This document shows positions 25,674 through 37,183 of a stretch of DNA of 64,000 nucleotides, in pieces. The stretch's first letter is position 1. Every line of letters starts with the position of its first letter. Origin of the DNA: Fomes fomentarius (taxonomy: Eukaryota > Basidiomycota > Agaricomycetes > Polyporales > Polyporaceae); NCBI GenBank assembly GCA_022606135.1, contig JABYQN010000007.1:1922001-1986000 (forward strand), read 5' to 3'. Both the position numbers and the translations under genes were made by a program. Under the pieces are notes generated by a model. The model had not been told where the DNA came from, made no database searches, and saw only the letters and a program-made list of their open reading frames with translations.

Positions 25674-27396
25674 TCAAGGATATGTATGTGCCGGACCAGG
25701 GTCGACCTCCGTGGAGTCTTCATCCTCGCTGGTGATGGTCTCCTCCTCCGATGGCACGCCTCTATCCGTGTACGTATCATCAGTCTCGTCCGAATCGGTG
25801 CTTCCAGACGAGTCAGAGTGACCCGAACCTGACGGGGATTCCCCATCTGGATCGCCTTCCGGGGAAAAGAGCACGTCTAGATCACTCCTATACACTCCCC
25901 AGGACGCGTGGACGAACGCGAGGCCGGGGATCGCATGCCTGCATGGCAATTCGTCCTCGGGAGTATCAGGAGGGAATAGCCTAGGTAGTTGCGTAATGGA
26001 GTTGAGCGCGCGGTCGAGCAGGCGTATGTTCTTCCATGGGACTTCGGTGGCAAGCTTCCGAGTACGACGCGACTCGAGGAAATCCGTGCGGCAGGCTCCC
26101 GCAGGCGATGTTGCCCAGATGTCGATATAAGCAAGGGTTGGATGAGCTGGCAGGCGGTTGACAACGTGGAAGTCGTTGGACTCCCGCGCCTGGAAGACTA
26201 GATGGCGTAGCTGAGGGCATAAGTGGATGTAGTCTGCGTACGGCCGGTCCGAGATGTTGCCCGAGAGATCGGCATGCAAGTGGAGGCCCATGTCGAGGTG
26301 ATCGCGGAACTCGAGATACTCTATCGACTTGCCGCACTTTGCTAGGACTCGAGCCTGGATATCGGTGGCTATGGGGAGGATCAGACGCTTGACGCGAGGT
26401 AGCTCCCATCGGAGGAACCGCTGAGAGTGGCCTTCACCGTCGACATCGTACTCTTGGGACAGATCAAGTTCGTCGAGCACTGGCAGAATGACGGCCTCAT
26501 TCGACGCGGGGTGATCGACGTTGATGGCGAGAACGGTAAGCTGGGGGCAGGACACGATGCAGCCGATGGGGAACGTGAAGTGGGGGCTACCGCCCTGAGG
26601 CCACTGCTCGAAGCGCTGTAGCGTCGTCGAGAGTGTTCTGATCGCCGCGGTTAGAGTCGGGGGAAAGGCGTAGAGGGCAACGCGCCGAAGGTCGTCTTCC
26701 ATCACGAACAGATTGTCGGTGAAAATGAGGGTGCGCAAAGCAGTGCACCGAGTGAGGATGTACGTCAGATCACTGCTCACTCTGTCTCGTATCTCAACTG
26801 TGACAGGACAATCCACCACGATCTTCTTCACCAGACGGGGAAGGTTTGAATTCTCCCGAAGACTCCTTGCGAATGTAAAGACTTGGGTGGCGTGTCGGAA
26901 CGAGACCTCTTCGTAGATGAAGCTGAGAAGGACAGAAAGCCAACGTTTACTGACTCGCGACAACTCTTGCTTCGCTGTCAATGCGCGTATCCACATTGAT
27001 TGAGGGCCTCGGCTTGGCGTTGGGTCCAGAAGAGTGCTTGGTGGTAGTACGAAGCGGAAGATTTGACTGAGGAGCTCTACAGGCAAGTCGTCGGTGGAGC
27101 CATTCTGGTGCCGTATCCATCGAGTAGCTGTGCCCTTACAATGGCTCTGTCATTAATCGATCAATTTGGGAGAAGTGGTGGGACGCCGATGGGAAGTTAC
27201 TCACACAGAGGCGCGTGAGCATGGTTTCCATTCGTTGAGACTCCTGACGCTGAGCTTGTACTTGTGCCTCCTTCCATCTCTTTAAGCAGACGAGCTCTTT
27301 GAGCATTTCCGAAAGCGGCCTATCCTCTTGAATGAGGGCCAAGACCTCGGTATCGCTGACTTCTGGCAACTCGGAAGGTGCGGCGGTGTCCAACAT
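25674..27396 (-). CDS. F-box-like protein with acidic C-terminus
   Basis: The start is likely ATG 27396 (MLDTAAPSELPEV) followed by a short helical exon (EVLALIQEDRPLSEMLKELV). After one intron comes the F-box-like segment LPVELLSQIFRFVLPPS..LSRVSKRWLSVLLSFIYEEVSF, the typical agaricomycete F-box variant. The rest has spaced leucine-rich strands (LRTLIFTDNLFVM, CPQLTVLAINVD, CPQLRHLVFQA). The last 60 residues are highly acidic with Ser/Thr (SDSSGSTDSDETDD, EEETITSEDEDSTE). It is a candidate SCF adaptor of unknown target. It converges on MSH5 with only about 90 bases between the stop codons. It is not closely similar to the F-box protein at 15-17 kb beyond the general fold. Confidence 0.78.
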
Positions 27397-27764
27397 CCCT
27401 GCGCTTTGTTCCCCGAGTTGGTGAGTTATATGAATTTTGTGTGTCTTATGATGTCGCACCTAATTCCCGCGGCTGTTATAGCGGCTACGAGTGGCCACGA
27501 TTGTCCAAAGCTCAAGTTCAACCGTAAGTTCGGTTGCCGACCACATGGCTATTGCACAGCTTTATCGGGTCTCCACTCGCCCGGGTGGCTCATCCTTCTC
27601 GCCTTCCAAATCGGGCACGTATGGTGGTTTTGAGACTTTCAGAGCCCTCCGTTTGCGAAGCACTACGGTCAAGTGCTAACCAACATTGTAATGGTACGAG
27701 CCTCACTGCACCTCCCTACATGTGCAGGTTCCTCTATAGTATATATCCTAGTACACTCACTCTT

Positions 27765-28974
27765 TCAAGCCTCGGGCTGAACGAAGCTTTCAGCAAAAAT
27801 CTCAAAGTCGGATAACCGGTACCTGGGAGTTCTGATACAAAACTCCAGGTAGCGCTATGTCAAGTAAAAAGTGTCAAGGTCAGTGCACATGCTTCCATAC
27901 TCCCTGCGCGTCTTACGGCCCGGCGTACCTGACGGTATCCTTCCCAAAGCTCCGTAAGCTCCTCATCGCCACGAACAATCCTGTCCATCCTGTTAGCAGT
28001 ATCCAAGACTTCTTCCGTAAGCCGACGGAGAACTTCCAACGGGTCAACTTCTTCCGCTGCAGCACGCAGATGCACGTAGTTACTCTTCTCTCCGGCCAAC
28101 TCTTCCTTGTAGAATGAGACTCTGAGGACCACATCAGTTCCGACGCATCCCTTGAACGGCCTGTGCTTACATATGACTACATAAAAGATACTGATGTCAA
28201 CACAAGAGGCCCCGGCAGTGAAACAATGGGGGCAGAGAGCACGTACTTAGTTTCAAGCGTCCAATGTTCGATCTCCCTGATCAGGGGGAAAGGAACACAG
28301 ATCAGAGCCGGGCACGATGGGTGAACTTGCATGGAAGTAAGCACTCACGGGAGAACTTGCAAGTATGTGTCGGCGGTTTCCCGCCAGGACCTCATGAACA
28401 TGAAGTGCGTGTACTGCGGACCACCGCCTGCCCTCGTTCTGAGATAGTACGGATACCGATTGGCAGACGGCACCACATTCAAGTGAACCGTGGCGAACTC
28501 GATGAGCGTGGCTGTCAAAGCGTCTACCGTGCCTGTGATGATGGCATCGGCACCGACGTCGGTCCAATACAAGTGAGCGTCTTTGAGCAGGTCCGCAAGC
28601 CTGTCTAAGATGGGATTGAGCTGTTGCTGGCCCTTGATCAAGCGACGAGCGAATTGGGCAACACTTTGAGGGTCGTGATCTCCGAAATCTTCGGCGTAGA
28701 ACATACAGGCGGTGTATAACGCGATGTAGTAGCGGTGCTCTGGCGAGGTATGTCCGAAGGCAGTCTCCGCGTAGGAGCAGCTTGCTTCCATCATCTTCTC
28801 CAGCATCTGCGACCCGACAGACCATGTCTCGCACTCCAACGCCAGAATTGCGCGCAGTCCAGGGTCTCGAGGGGTCCTGGGAGGTTGGTAGTCGCAGCGT
28901 TGAAGATATCCTTTGATGATGCCGTCGAGTTGCTGAACAAGAATTGAAGGAGTAGGCTGTAGCTTAACCTTCAA
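27765..28974 (-). CDS. Trichodiene-synthase-like sesquiterpene cyclase, possibly impaired NSE motif
   Basis: Class I terpene cyclase of the TRI5-like family, which cyclises farnesyl diphosphate. The first exon (28974-28345) reads MKVKLQPTPSILVQQLDGII..; the aspartate-rich motif is YAEDFGDHD, followed by AQFARRLIKGQQQLNPILDRLADLL, GTVDALTATLIEF and RYPYYLRTRAGGGPQYTHFMF. A second short exon gives EIEHWTLET. The exon with SFYKEELAGEKSNYVHLRAAAEE carries the second half of the NSE/DTE motif. The last exon gives RYLEFCIRTPRYRLSDFEIF and ends at the TGA 27767-27765. The Asn-Asp start of the NSE motif should fall at the EIEHWTLET intron, but no canonical acceptor restores it. The gene is alone: no cytochrome P450 or other tailoring gene lies directly beside it, so it does not form an obvious biosynthetic cluster. 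Confidence 0.75.
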
Positions 28975-29697
28975 TATCCGTCATCGGTAATACCCAGTTG
29001 AAAAGCGCCCTCACCGGTGTTGGGACGCGCGAGATAGTAGGCTCCGATGACGGATCACAGATGGAAAGGTCATGATGCCGTCTGAGCCGTTGTCAGCCTA
29101 AAGATGTTCACAGGAGCGGACATAAAACCTACTCGTCTGCAGGAACCTCGGAAGGGTTGTGACTCTTGTGAAGCATGTCAGAGAGTGGGATGATTCCAAA
29201 CATCGGTGACTGATACGCTAGTAATGCAGTACCCTATATAGATTGACTAAATTCCAAGTGCTCAGTATCAAAATCGTGAGTACCACCCGCATCTCATCTC
29301 ATGAGAGAGCAACTCACTGGAAGTCTGGAATCATGGCGGTACGGAGCTCCGAACTAAAGGCATGTTATGTGGTTGAACCGGCGCCGCTGTCTGCAGGTCT
29401 AGGCCTTTCATGGCAGTACCATTACAGGTGAATACGAGCCTCCGAATAGGGTCTGCCCAATGTGAGCTCGGCAAACGGTGCTGACTCTGTAAAGATATCA
29501 CCCGATATGGCGCGTTGCACGTTTAACTGACAGTTTGATCAAAAACACTAGGCGATACTAGTCTTCGCTCTTGTCTCTTGAAATGGTCTTCGAACATGTA
29601 GTCCATTGGCACCAGGTACACAGCGGAAGGTGGTTCCCAAAATGAAAGATTCGATGGCCGACGAAGCACAACTCCAGACGCTGTGACCACATGGTAT
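28975..29697. other. Intergenic, terpene cyclase promoter side
   Basis: About 720 bases upstream of the terpene cyclase start and downstream of the unknown gene. Short ORFs only; nothing recognisable. Confidence 0.45.
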
Positions 29698-31047
29698 TCA
29701 TTCGTCTATAGGCGAAACTCTTACTAGATAGGAAGCGTTGATCTCAAAGTGATCGTACGCGGCGGAAACGAACCAGCCCCCACTCACCTCCTCCCTGACC
29801 CTCGCAATCTCTCCGATGCAACGACCGCCGATGATCACGGCGTCCTGCCCAACAGCGTTGGGACTGACAGGCCGGAGATACGATACAGGCACGACAACTA
29901 CATCCACGCCCGGGTCACGCAGCCGTTGAAATCGCACCCGGGCGGTGGACGGGAACATCGTGTTGTTGGGACCGGTATTGAATACAGAAAGGACGATGCC
30001 CTCAGTGCCCTCGTATGCGCCGTCGTGCCACCCGTTGTCGGAGCCGTTCTTAACGGAGCCATGGACCGTGACGATTAGTCCAGCGTGGCGTGCTACCGCT
30101 GGATCTAGCAACCAGTCGTCCGGGACATCTACTAGAGGCAGAGGAATGAGCAACATTCGCGTGCCTCTCGCCGTTACATACCAGCGGTCCCTCCAGACCC
30201 ATTCATGACCGCGGTGCAAGGAATCTGAACAGGCGGCGTAGAATCGTCATCGTCATCGTCATCGTCATCTTCATCTTCATCATCCGAGTAGAAGAGCTAT
30301 AGGACGTGAGTGGGACACTTGCTCGCTAAGTTCTCACTCAAGATACTGACTGGTTCTTTCCTGGGAGTGACGCCTGGATCGCGAGGACGGTAGTGCGAAT
30401 AACCATTGTCATCCGAGATTGCCTCTTGCTCGTCGAGTGTAACGCCTTGTTCGTGGGCGGCGCCAGCATCCTGGGAGGAGGACTCGAATGGTGTTTCTTC
30501 TCCCTACAGACGGCGTCAACAGCTAGTAAGGGAATGCCAATGTTGAATACAATGCTGACCATTGTTTCCGACGACTCGGGCGTTTCGGATCGAACTCCTT
30601 CAACCTTGAACCTTTTGGATGGCGGATCATTGCTGGAAGCTACTTCCATGCGCCTTTCTGTGGCGAAAGTCGAGGAAGACCGAGAGCGCTCGCGCTTGAA
30701 CCTGACATGCATTTTCGTCTCAGAACACTCGCCTCTGAGTACAGTAACATCCTGTTCGTCCGCCTTGACAGCAGTGTTCTGAAGAATGCTCGTCGTGCCT
30801 GAACTTTCGCTGTCCGCCTCCTCCATTCTACGTGGTGTTGTCGCGTCAGCTGTGGCAATACCAGAACGGAGAGTGAAGAGCACGGAAGGCAACGTACCGA
30901 ATAATCAGCGGCGAGCTCAGATATCGAGGCGACGACCGCGAACGTGCCCTCAATATATTCATCCTGACCTGTCACATAGTTGTCACACAAAGACTTCTGT
31001 GTCCGCGAACCTCGAGCCTGAGCCGGTGTGCGCAAGTGAGGTTCCAT
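29698..31047 (-). CDS. Uncharacterised, possibly nuclear protein with a KOW-like segment
   Basis: I do not recognise a family with certainty. The likely start is ATG 31047 (MEPHLRTPAQARGSRTQ..); the first exon ends GTFAVVASISELAADYS before GTACGT. Middle exons read TTPRRMEEADSESSGTTS, VRFKRERSRSSSTFATERR and PPSKRFKVEG, which look like nuclear localisation signals. A hexanucleotide run at 30237-30275 encodes an Asp/Glu tract. The last exon (30219-29698) is well structured: EWVWRDRWYVTARGTRMLLI, AGLIVTVHGSVKNGSDNG, TEGIVLSVFNTGPNNTMF, VVVPVSYLRPVSPN, and QDAVIIGGRCIGEIARVRE, which has the pattern of a KOW motif as in Spt5. This may belong to the Spt5-related KOW proteins expanded in agaricomycetes, but that is only a guess. 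Middle exon borders are not resolved. Confidence 0.4.
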
Positions 31048-31132
31048 CAGGGTAGAGTTACATTCACAGAACATTCCGCGTCGACAGGGTGATTGTACAC
31101 GATGGATCGTTCTCACATCACTTCGACTTTCC

Positions 31133-34075
31133 TCACTCGTTCTTACTCGAATATTTACCGAGCCACCTGAACACCTCATAGTGCCACTTCAAACTGCACG
31201 CACGCTCCCTTAGCGTTCATTTCCTCGTGTGTAGACAACCCTCACGTACCTGTTCTGATGTTTCAACACCCAGTGATTCTCATCAGGGAAGATGACCAAA
31301 CGGCTCGGGACACCCAACCTATCCGACACGATCAGTCAAGGTCGGGGTCAGGGTCATAGAGGGCCCTCCACAGCGAGTCCTCCGTAGCGGGTACGTACTG
31401 CTGAAGGGCGTGGAAAGCGCCGATACCATCAGTCTCGGGCAGACGGTAGTCCTTGCTCCCGTGGATGACGAGCATAGGCGTCGACCACTTCTCCACGAAG
31501 TTGATAGGGTCGTATCTGCGGTCCACCATCATTAATCACATCCCGGTCAGGGAAGAATGAGAAGTGAGCGAGACATACTTCTGAATCACCTCCTTAGCGC
31601 GCTGCTCCCACGGGCGCCCTCCCCATTCGTAGTTGAACTGAGCATACGTTAGTTAAGGCTAGAGTTGTCACGTCGAAGAGATGATATGACGCACGAAGAA
31701 GAGCTCGTCAGTGGAGTAACCGTGGTACTGTGCGCCAAACGCGCCGTCGTGACAGACAAGAGCCTTGAAGTTGAAACCGTACTCGGGATGGCCCTGAATC
31801 CAGCTAGGGTTAAGGTCAGACCCGTCTTCTCAGCAAGGGCCAAGTGCAGGGTCAACATACTTGATCGCATAACCGCCATAACTCGCACCCGCGGCGACAG
31901 CGCGGTCAGGGTCGACCTCGGGGAAGGTTTTCAGAACGTGCTTCCAGCCAGCCTGTAAGTCTAATCGGCCGCGCAGGTATGAGGCAACCGACGTCGACCG
32001 AACGAACAAACAAACTGTACATACCGATGAAGGGCTTTCCGCCCCAATCTTCCTTGATGGCATCGGTGAGCTCTGCATACATGCGTGTCATCAGCGCATT
32101 CCTGAATTTCCATAGGAGCACTCACCTTGACCAAACGAAGTAGAACCGGTAGGATTAATTGCGACAACAAAGTAGCCCTGCTGAGCGAAGACTTCGTATG
32201 ATGGTGAGACACGTTTGGAAGTTCAACGCTATGACTCACTGTTGAGGTTCCACCTGTTCGACCACTGATCTTCCCAGGCGCCCTCAGGACCTGAGCCCGT
32301 GCATCAGCCTTCCTACCATTAACCATGTATTCACTCTTATCGTACCCCCGTGAATGGCCAGCAAGATCGGCCACTGCTTCTTCTCGCCCTTCTTGAATCC
32401 AGGCGGCTTGATAGCCCAGCCATGTATCGTCTTCCCCTCCGCGCCCTCGAACCAGAAGTCCTCGCCCGAGTCCAGGCTCTTGCCTTTGAGTCCTTCTGTA
32501 GAGAACTTCGTGAGCTGGTCAACTGTGGACTCGCCGCTCTCGTTCAGCCCGCGGAGAATGAACACATCGTTCGGCGACGTGAGCGAGGAGCGAGTGAACA
32601 CGAGCCGGCCGTCCGACAAAGGCTGAATTTCAGAAACTGCGCCAGTGGAGGTGAGCTCCCGCGGTTTGCGGAACTCCTCGGAGAACTCGGGGTCAACAGT
32701 CGAGCCGTCAGGCGTAGGTGGAACGGGCAGAGAGAAGATCTTGATCCGTGCGATATCTTCGGCGGTGAAGAAGACGGTCTTGTCGTCGTGCGCGAACTGT
32801 GGCATACATGATATCAGCAAACATACGGGGAAACGATAAAACGCGAGTACGTACGGCGATGGAGCTGACAGAACGATCCCAGTGGTGAGTGAGAGTGTAG
32901 CGGACATCCTTCTTCAGGTCGTAGATGACGAGTTGCGCCCTGTCTCCCAAGTGAGCGCACGGTGATTGAATGTATAACGATGACATCATACCGGTCCGAC
33001 TCATGACCGTCTCTCTCGAGTTCAGTCCAAGCCACCTTGTCGCCAGCATGGTTGAACACGGGATTGTGGGTCGCGCCTTGCTTGCCGGATGTAAGCTCTC
33101 TGGGAGCAGTGAGGCCGTGGATGTCAACGATGTAGATCTATCGCCACGGCTGAGTCGACGTGACACACTTGGCCTCCAACGGTAACTTACGTTCTGCTTA
33201 GTGTGCCATGCCTTGGGAAGTTGAGGGTCCTTGGTGGTGTAGATGACCTGTGTCTCAGACACGTGAAAGTCGTCTGTGCCACCGAAGGGTTCAATGGGTG
33301 TATACTAACGAAGACGGTCAATCTGAGGGAACAGTTCAAAGCCGGAGCAGTACATACATGTCCAGTGCCTTTCAACAGGTTGATGAAGTCAGTTCCAAGG
33401 GCCCACTTGCTGTCGGCACCCTTGGCCAACTGCACGCTAAACAAGGACGGCTTCTTCGGACCGATCCAAGTATCCCAGTGGCGATCGAAAGTCTCGTCAT
33501 ACACATAAGCGGAGTCTCCTCTATTCTCCCATGCCTTGTCGTTCTCCTTTGCCTTCTTCAGGTCGCCGTCTGAATAAACGAGGTCGGAGAAGACAAGAAT
33601 GCCCGCCTTGGCCGAGTAGCGGAAGTTTGTCGCAGTGTCGGTGGGGAACTTGCCGATGAGAGCCGGGGAATCAGGGAGGCTCAGACTACCGGGGGTTTCG
33701 ACTTGGACCGAGATGGCGTAGAGGCTGATGACTTTGTTCTTGTCGCTTCCTTCGGCAACAGCGTGCGCGACAGTGCGGTCATCGAGCCAGAATGCCTCGC
33801 CCCCGTTCGTGAGAGGGAAGTCGATTGGCAAAATGGTGGTCTCTACCGCAGCAATATGGATAGACTGTGCATTTCTACACGGAGTTGTGGTACGGCGAGG
33901 AAGAGGATCTGGGCGAGACTTACTTCTTGTCCTTGATCGAATACTGGCTCACCGGCACGAAGACCAAATCTCCAGAGGGATTTGCAACACCCGCACCAGG
34001 TCTGGGGAGCTGTACGAGGTCGTTCGGAGAGAATATGTCAGCCCCTTCCTTGAACGCGAAGTCGGGCGTGGCCAT
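31133..34075 (-). CDS. Dipeptidyl-peptidase 5-like serine peptidase (family S9)
   Basis: Prolyl-oligopeptidase-family exopeptidase. The N-terminal beta-propeller is seen in FVPVSQYSIKDKK, NGGEAFWLDDRTVAH, ATNFRYSAKAGILVFSDLVY, YDETFDRHWDTWIGP, IYTTKDPQLPKAWHTKQN, PVFNHAGDKVAWTELERDG and FAHDDKTVFFTAEDIAR. The alpha/beta-hydrolase part has LLAIHGG, FVVAINPTGSTSFGQELTDAI, the nucleophile elbow AAGASYGGYA, FKALVCHDGAFG, VEKWSTPMLVIHGSKDYRLPETDGI (catalytic Asp) and VIFPDENHWVLKH (catalytic His) on a separate exon near 31300-31245. The last exon NSLKWHYEVFRWLGKYS ends at the TGA 31135-31133. Ser, Asp and His are all present, so the enzyme looks active. The start is uncertain: ATG 34075 (MATPDFAFKEGADIF) or an upstream in-frame ATG at 34159 that would add a weak signal-peptide-like leader. 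About 14 introns. Confidence 0.88.
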
Positions 34076-34601
34076 GGTGGTGGTATTGAGGGAAGTTTGG
34101 AGGGGAAGCTGAGCAGCGAGGCCGAGGACGGAAACGGGAAAACCGGGGGGAACCCGCATCGTGGGCGAGGGCAACGTGTGCGATATCGATGTGTTTGCTG
34201 ATCGTGGACGAGATGGATCGTGGGCGGGATGCAGAGTGAACGCAGGGTGAACCTAAACAACTCACGTCATATGGCGCATTCCAAAACCTTCCCGGTCATC
34301 ATTGCCGGGATCCTCGACGCGATTTCACGCGTTCTGTATGGTGCCTAATCTTTGGATGCACAAATCCAGAAAGAATGCGAAGAGCAAATTACAATGTCCT
34401 CTACACACTGTCGCCTCCGAGTCCCAGACGTGGGTAACGACCTCAAACATCCTCCCATACATGATATAGACGCCAGTGATCACATAGGGTGTCACCGTGA
34501 CCAAGACGCGTGACACTCTGTCACGGCGACGCGTACGCGCGTGCTGAGCCAAGAAACGTCGGAGGACGCGCACACCGCACTCATCTCTCTCGTACTCCAC
34601 C
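34076..34601. promoter_or_regulatory. Shared promoter region of S9 peptidase and RPT5
   Basis: About 525 bases between two divergent start codons. The last part before RPT5 is GC-rich and TATA-less, as expected for proteasome genes. No consensus proteasome-associated control element (GGTGGCAAA type) was seen. Confidence 0.4.
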
Positions 34602-36246
34602 ATGTCCTCAGCATCACCCCCAAACCCGCCAAATAATCCCGCCAAGCAGGAGGACAACACTCCATCGACCTCTTCAGCTGCTCCTGCTGGAGGAGATGCA
34701 ATGGACACCACCCCAGATAAGCCCGCAGAAGAGACTTGGGAGGACATTCCGGAGGAGATCATGGCGCTCTCGACGGACGAGATCTTGACGAGGATACGAC
34801 TCATAGATAACGACCTGAAGGTGCGCTCACTCGCAAACGGGCTCCTGTAGTATCCATACGAGGGTCAACTCGGCATACAGGTTATGCGCTCCGAGACCCT
34901 TCGTCTGCAACATGAACAGAATGTCATGAAGGAGAAGATCAGGGAGAACGGGGAGAAGATCAAGCAGAACAAGGTTCTGCCTTACTTGGTCGGAAACGTC
35001 GTCGAGGTACGTACATCTACTATACTTACCCTCGCAATGTTGCTCAATGTCAATAGATCCTAGATGTAGACCCAGAAGGAGAGGAGGATGGTGCCAACCG
35101 CGACCTAGACTCGATGCGAAAGGGCAAATGCGCAGTCATCAAGACCTCAACGAGACAAACCGTCTTCCTCCCTCTCATCGGTCTTGTACCCGCAGAGCAG
35201 CTTAAGCCCGGCGACCTCGTTGGAGTCAACAAGGACTCATATCTTGTCCTCGACACCCTCCCTGCAGAGTTCGACTCACGAGTGAAGGCAATGGAGGTTG
35301 ATGAGCGACCGACGGAGACTTATACCGATATTGGTGGTCTGGAGAAGCAGATTGAAGAGTTGGTAGAGGCGATTGTCTTGCCTATGGAACAGGCGGACAA
35401 GTTCAAGACCCTGGGCATAAAGCCACCGAAGGGTTGTCTGATGTATGGTCCTCCAGGTACGTTACTTGTCATGGGATGTGGTTGGTGTAGTATCTCATCC
35501 AACGCCAGGTACTGGCAAGACCCTCATGGCGCGAGCATGTGCTGCACAAACCAACGCCTGCTACCTTAAGCTCGCTGGCCCGTCATTAGTGCAAATGTTC
35601 ATTGGTGACGGTGCTAAACTGGTCCGGGATGCGTTCGAACTCGCAAAGGAGAAAGCTCCTGCGATCATCTTCATTGATGAGCTGGATGCCATCGGTACGA
35701 AGCGGTTCGACTCGGAGAAGAGTGGTGACCGTGAAGTGCAGCGAACGATGCTTGAGCTTCTCAACCAGCTGGACGGCTTCAGCAGTGATGAGCGAATCAA
35801 GGTATGCTATTCCCTCTCACAGCGGGTCGTTGTTCTTACATTGAACCGTGTAGGTCATTGCCGCAACGAACCGTATCGATATTCTCGACCCTGCCCTACT
35901 CCGTTCCGGTCGTCTCGACAGGAAGATTGAATTCCCCTTGCCAAACGAGACCGCCCGTGCACGTATCTTGGAAATTCACTCGCGAAAGATGGCGGTGGCG
36001 CCTGACGTGAACTTCGAAGAGTTGGCACGAAGCACAGACGAATTCAACGGCGCGCAGCTCAAGGCTGTGTGTGTTGAGGCCGGTATGATCGCTCTGCGTG
36101 AGGGTGCCACGAAGCTGTGTCATGAGCACTTCCTGAGTGGCATTGCGGAAGGTTAGTTTCCAACTGTGTAATTGGCGCTGATACATGGTCTGACCTGGAT
36201 TGCAGTGCAGAGCAAGAAGAAGAATCCGCTCAACTACTTCACGTAG
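34602..36246 (+). CDS. RPT5: 26S proteasome regulatory particle AAA-ATPase subunit RPT5
   Basis: One of six ATPases that unfold substrates at the base of the 19S particle. The start ATG 34602 gives a Pro/Asn-rich N-terminus, then [20 protein letters not shown], a coiled coil ([21 protein letters not shown]), and the OB domain ([39 protein letters not shown]). The AAA module has [18 protein letters not shown], Walker A GPPGTGKT (split by an intron), [20 protein letters not shown], Walker [20 protein letters not shown] region [21 protein letters not shown] and [21 protein letters not shown]. The protein ends [10 protein letters not shown] at the TAG 36244-36246. The tail is YFT where RPT5 usually has a HbYX ending, so Tyr is replaced by Phe. 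At least six introns. Confidence 0.95.
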
Positions 36247-37183
36247 TGTCTCCCCGTGGCGTTCGACTGGTGGCGTTTGCACTGTACTGTGTTTTACCTT
36301 TCGCACTTCGCGGGTATTCCGTGTCCCCGTGGTCCATCCCGTGTAATTTCGAGCAATCTTTTTGGAACACCCGTGCCTTGTGTAAGCGGATAGAGTTCAG
36401 GCCAGAAGCTCCGCGTGTGAGGCCCGCGCGGATGCAAGGAGGAGAAGAAGGCAGCCTGCCTGACAATCGCAACGTAGTGAGTGATTCCTGGCGCTTTTCT
36501 GTCCGAGCTCTCCTACTTCGTGTTATGAGTTCGATGCTGTGCCGGGCCACCGACCGGCGGCTGCGAGGATCAAACCCATCGTACAAGTCAGGTACACTCA
36601 TGTTCCGCTGTTCACTCGGAACTACTGGCGCCTCTTTCATATTCCGCGCGCTGTTGATGAGTGAGCTGAAACTCCGTCGTTCGGCGGATGTGCGGCGCTT
36701 TCATGCTCCCCGTTAGGCATCCTTCTCCCTGGTCTGAACTAAGCCTAGAGGAAGCCCATGGTCTTTTACTCTGCTAAATATGAATGCGGGCCGCACTTAG
36801 GCTTTCCCGGGATTCATCCATGTACCTAAACGTCTTCGTGCACCCCATGGTGGCCTCTGATGATCCTGACCGCTGCTTCTCGTGCGACTCTGGATGCACA
36901 AGCTACAATCTCTCAAAGCCGTGATCGTGATCTTCTCTCGCATTGGTTACAATAGAGGCCCATCTCGACATCTCCGTCCCATCCAGGGCTGTAGGCATGT
37001 GCTAATAGTATAAAGGCCGGGGCGTAGTCTCGACACGCGTTCTCCGCCCACCTTCGGGACTCGCCCCATCAGTCTCCACAGCTCCCTTCAGTTCCCACTC
37101 TTACAAAAGGCCGCCAGCCCCGACCGTCCATTCCTAATATCACACTGCTTAAGCCACAGCAACACCTTCAAACTACACCAAAG
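36247..37183. other. Intergenic, 3' flank of RPT5 and promoter of a secreted protein gene
   Basis: About 940 bases. The right end has a TATA box and a C-rich leader for the secreted protein gene. The left half has phantom ORFs only. Confidence 0.5.
37009..37014 (+). promoter_or_regulatory. TATA box of the small secreted protein gene
   Basis: TATAAA about 170 bases upstream of the ATG at 37184, followed by a C/T-rich leader, a common layout for strongly expressed fungal secreted proteins. Confidence 0.5.

Noticed and set aside
27765..31047. Possible terpene biosynthetic gene cluster
   Set aside because: Neighbours are an F-box gene, an unknown nuclear protein and an S9 peptidase; no P450, dehydrogenase, transporter or regulator typical of such clusters adjoins the cyclase.
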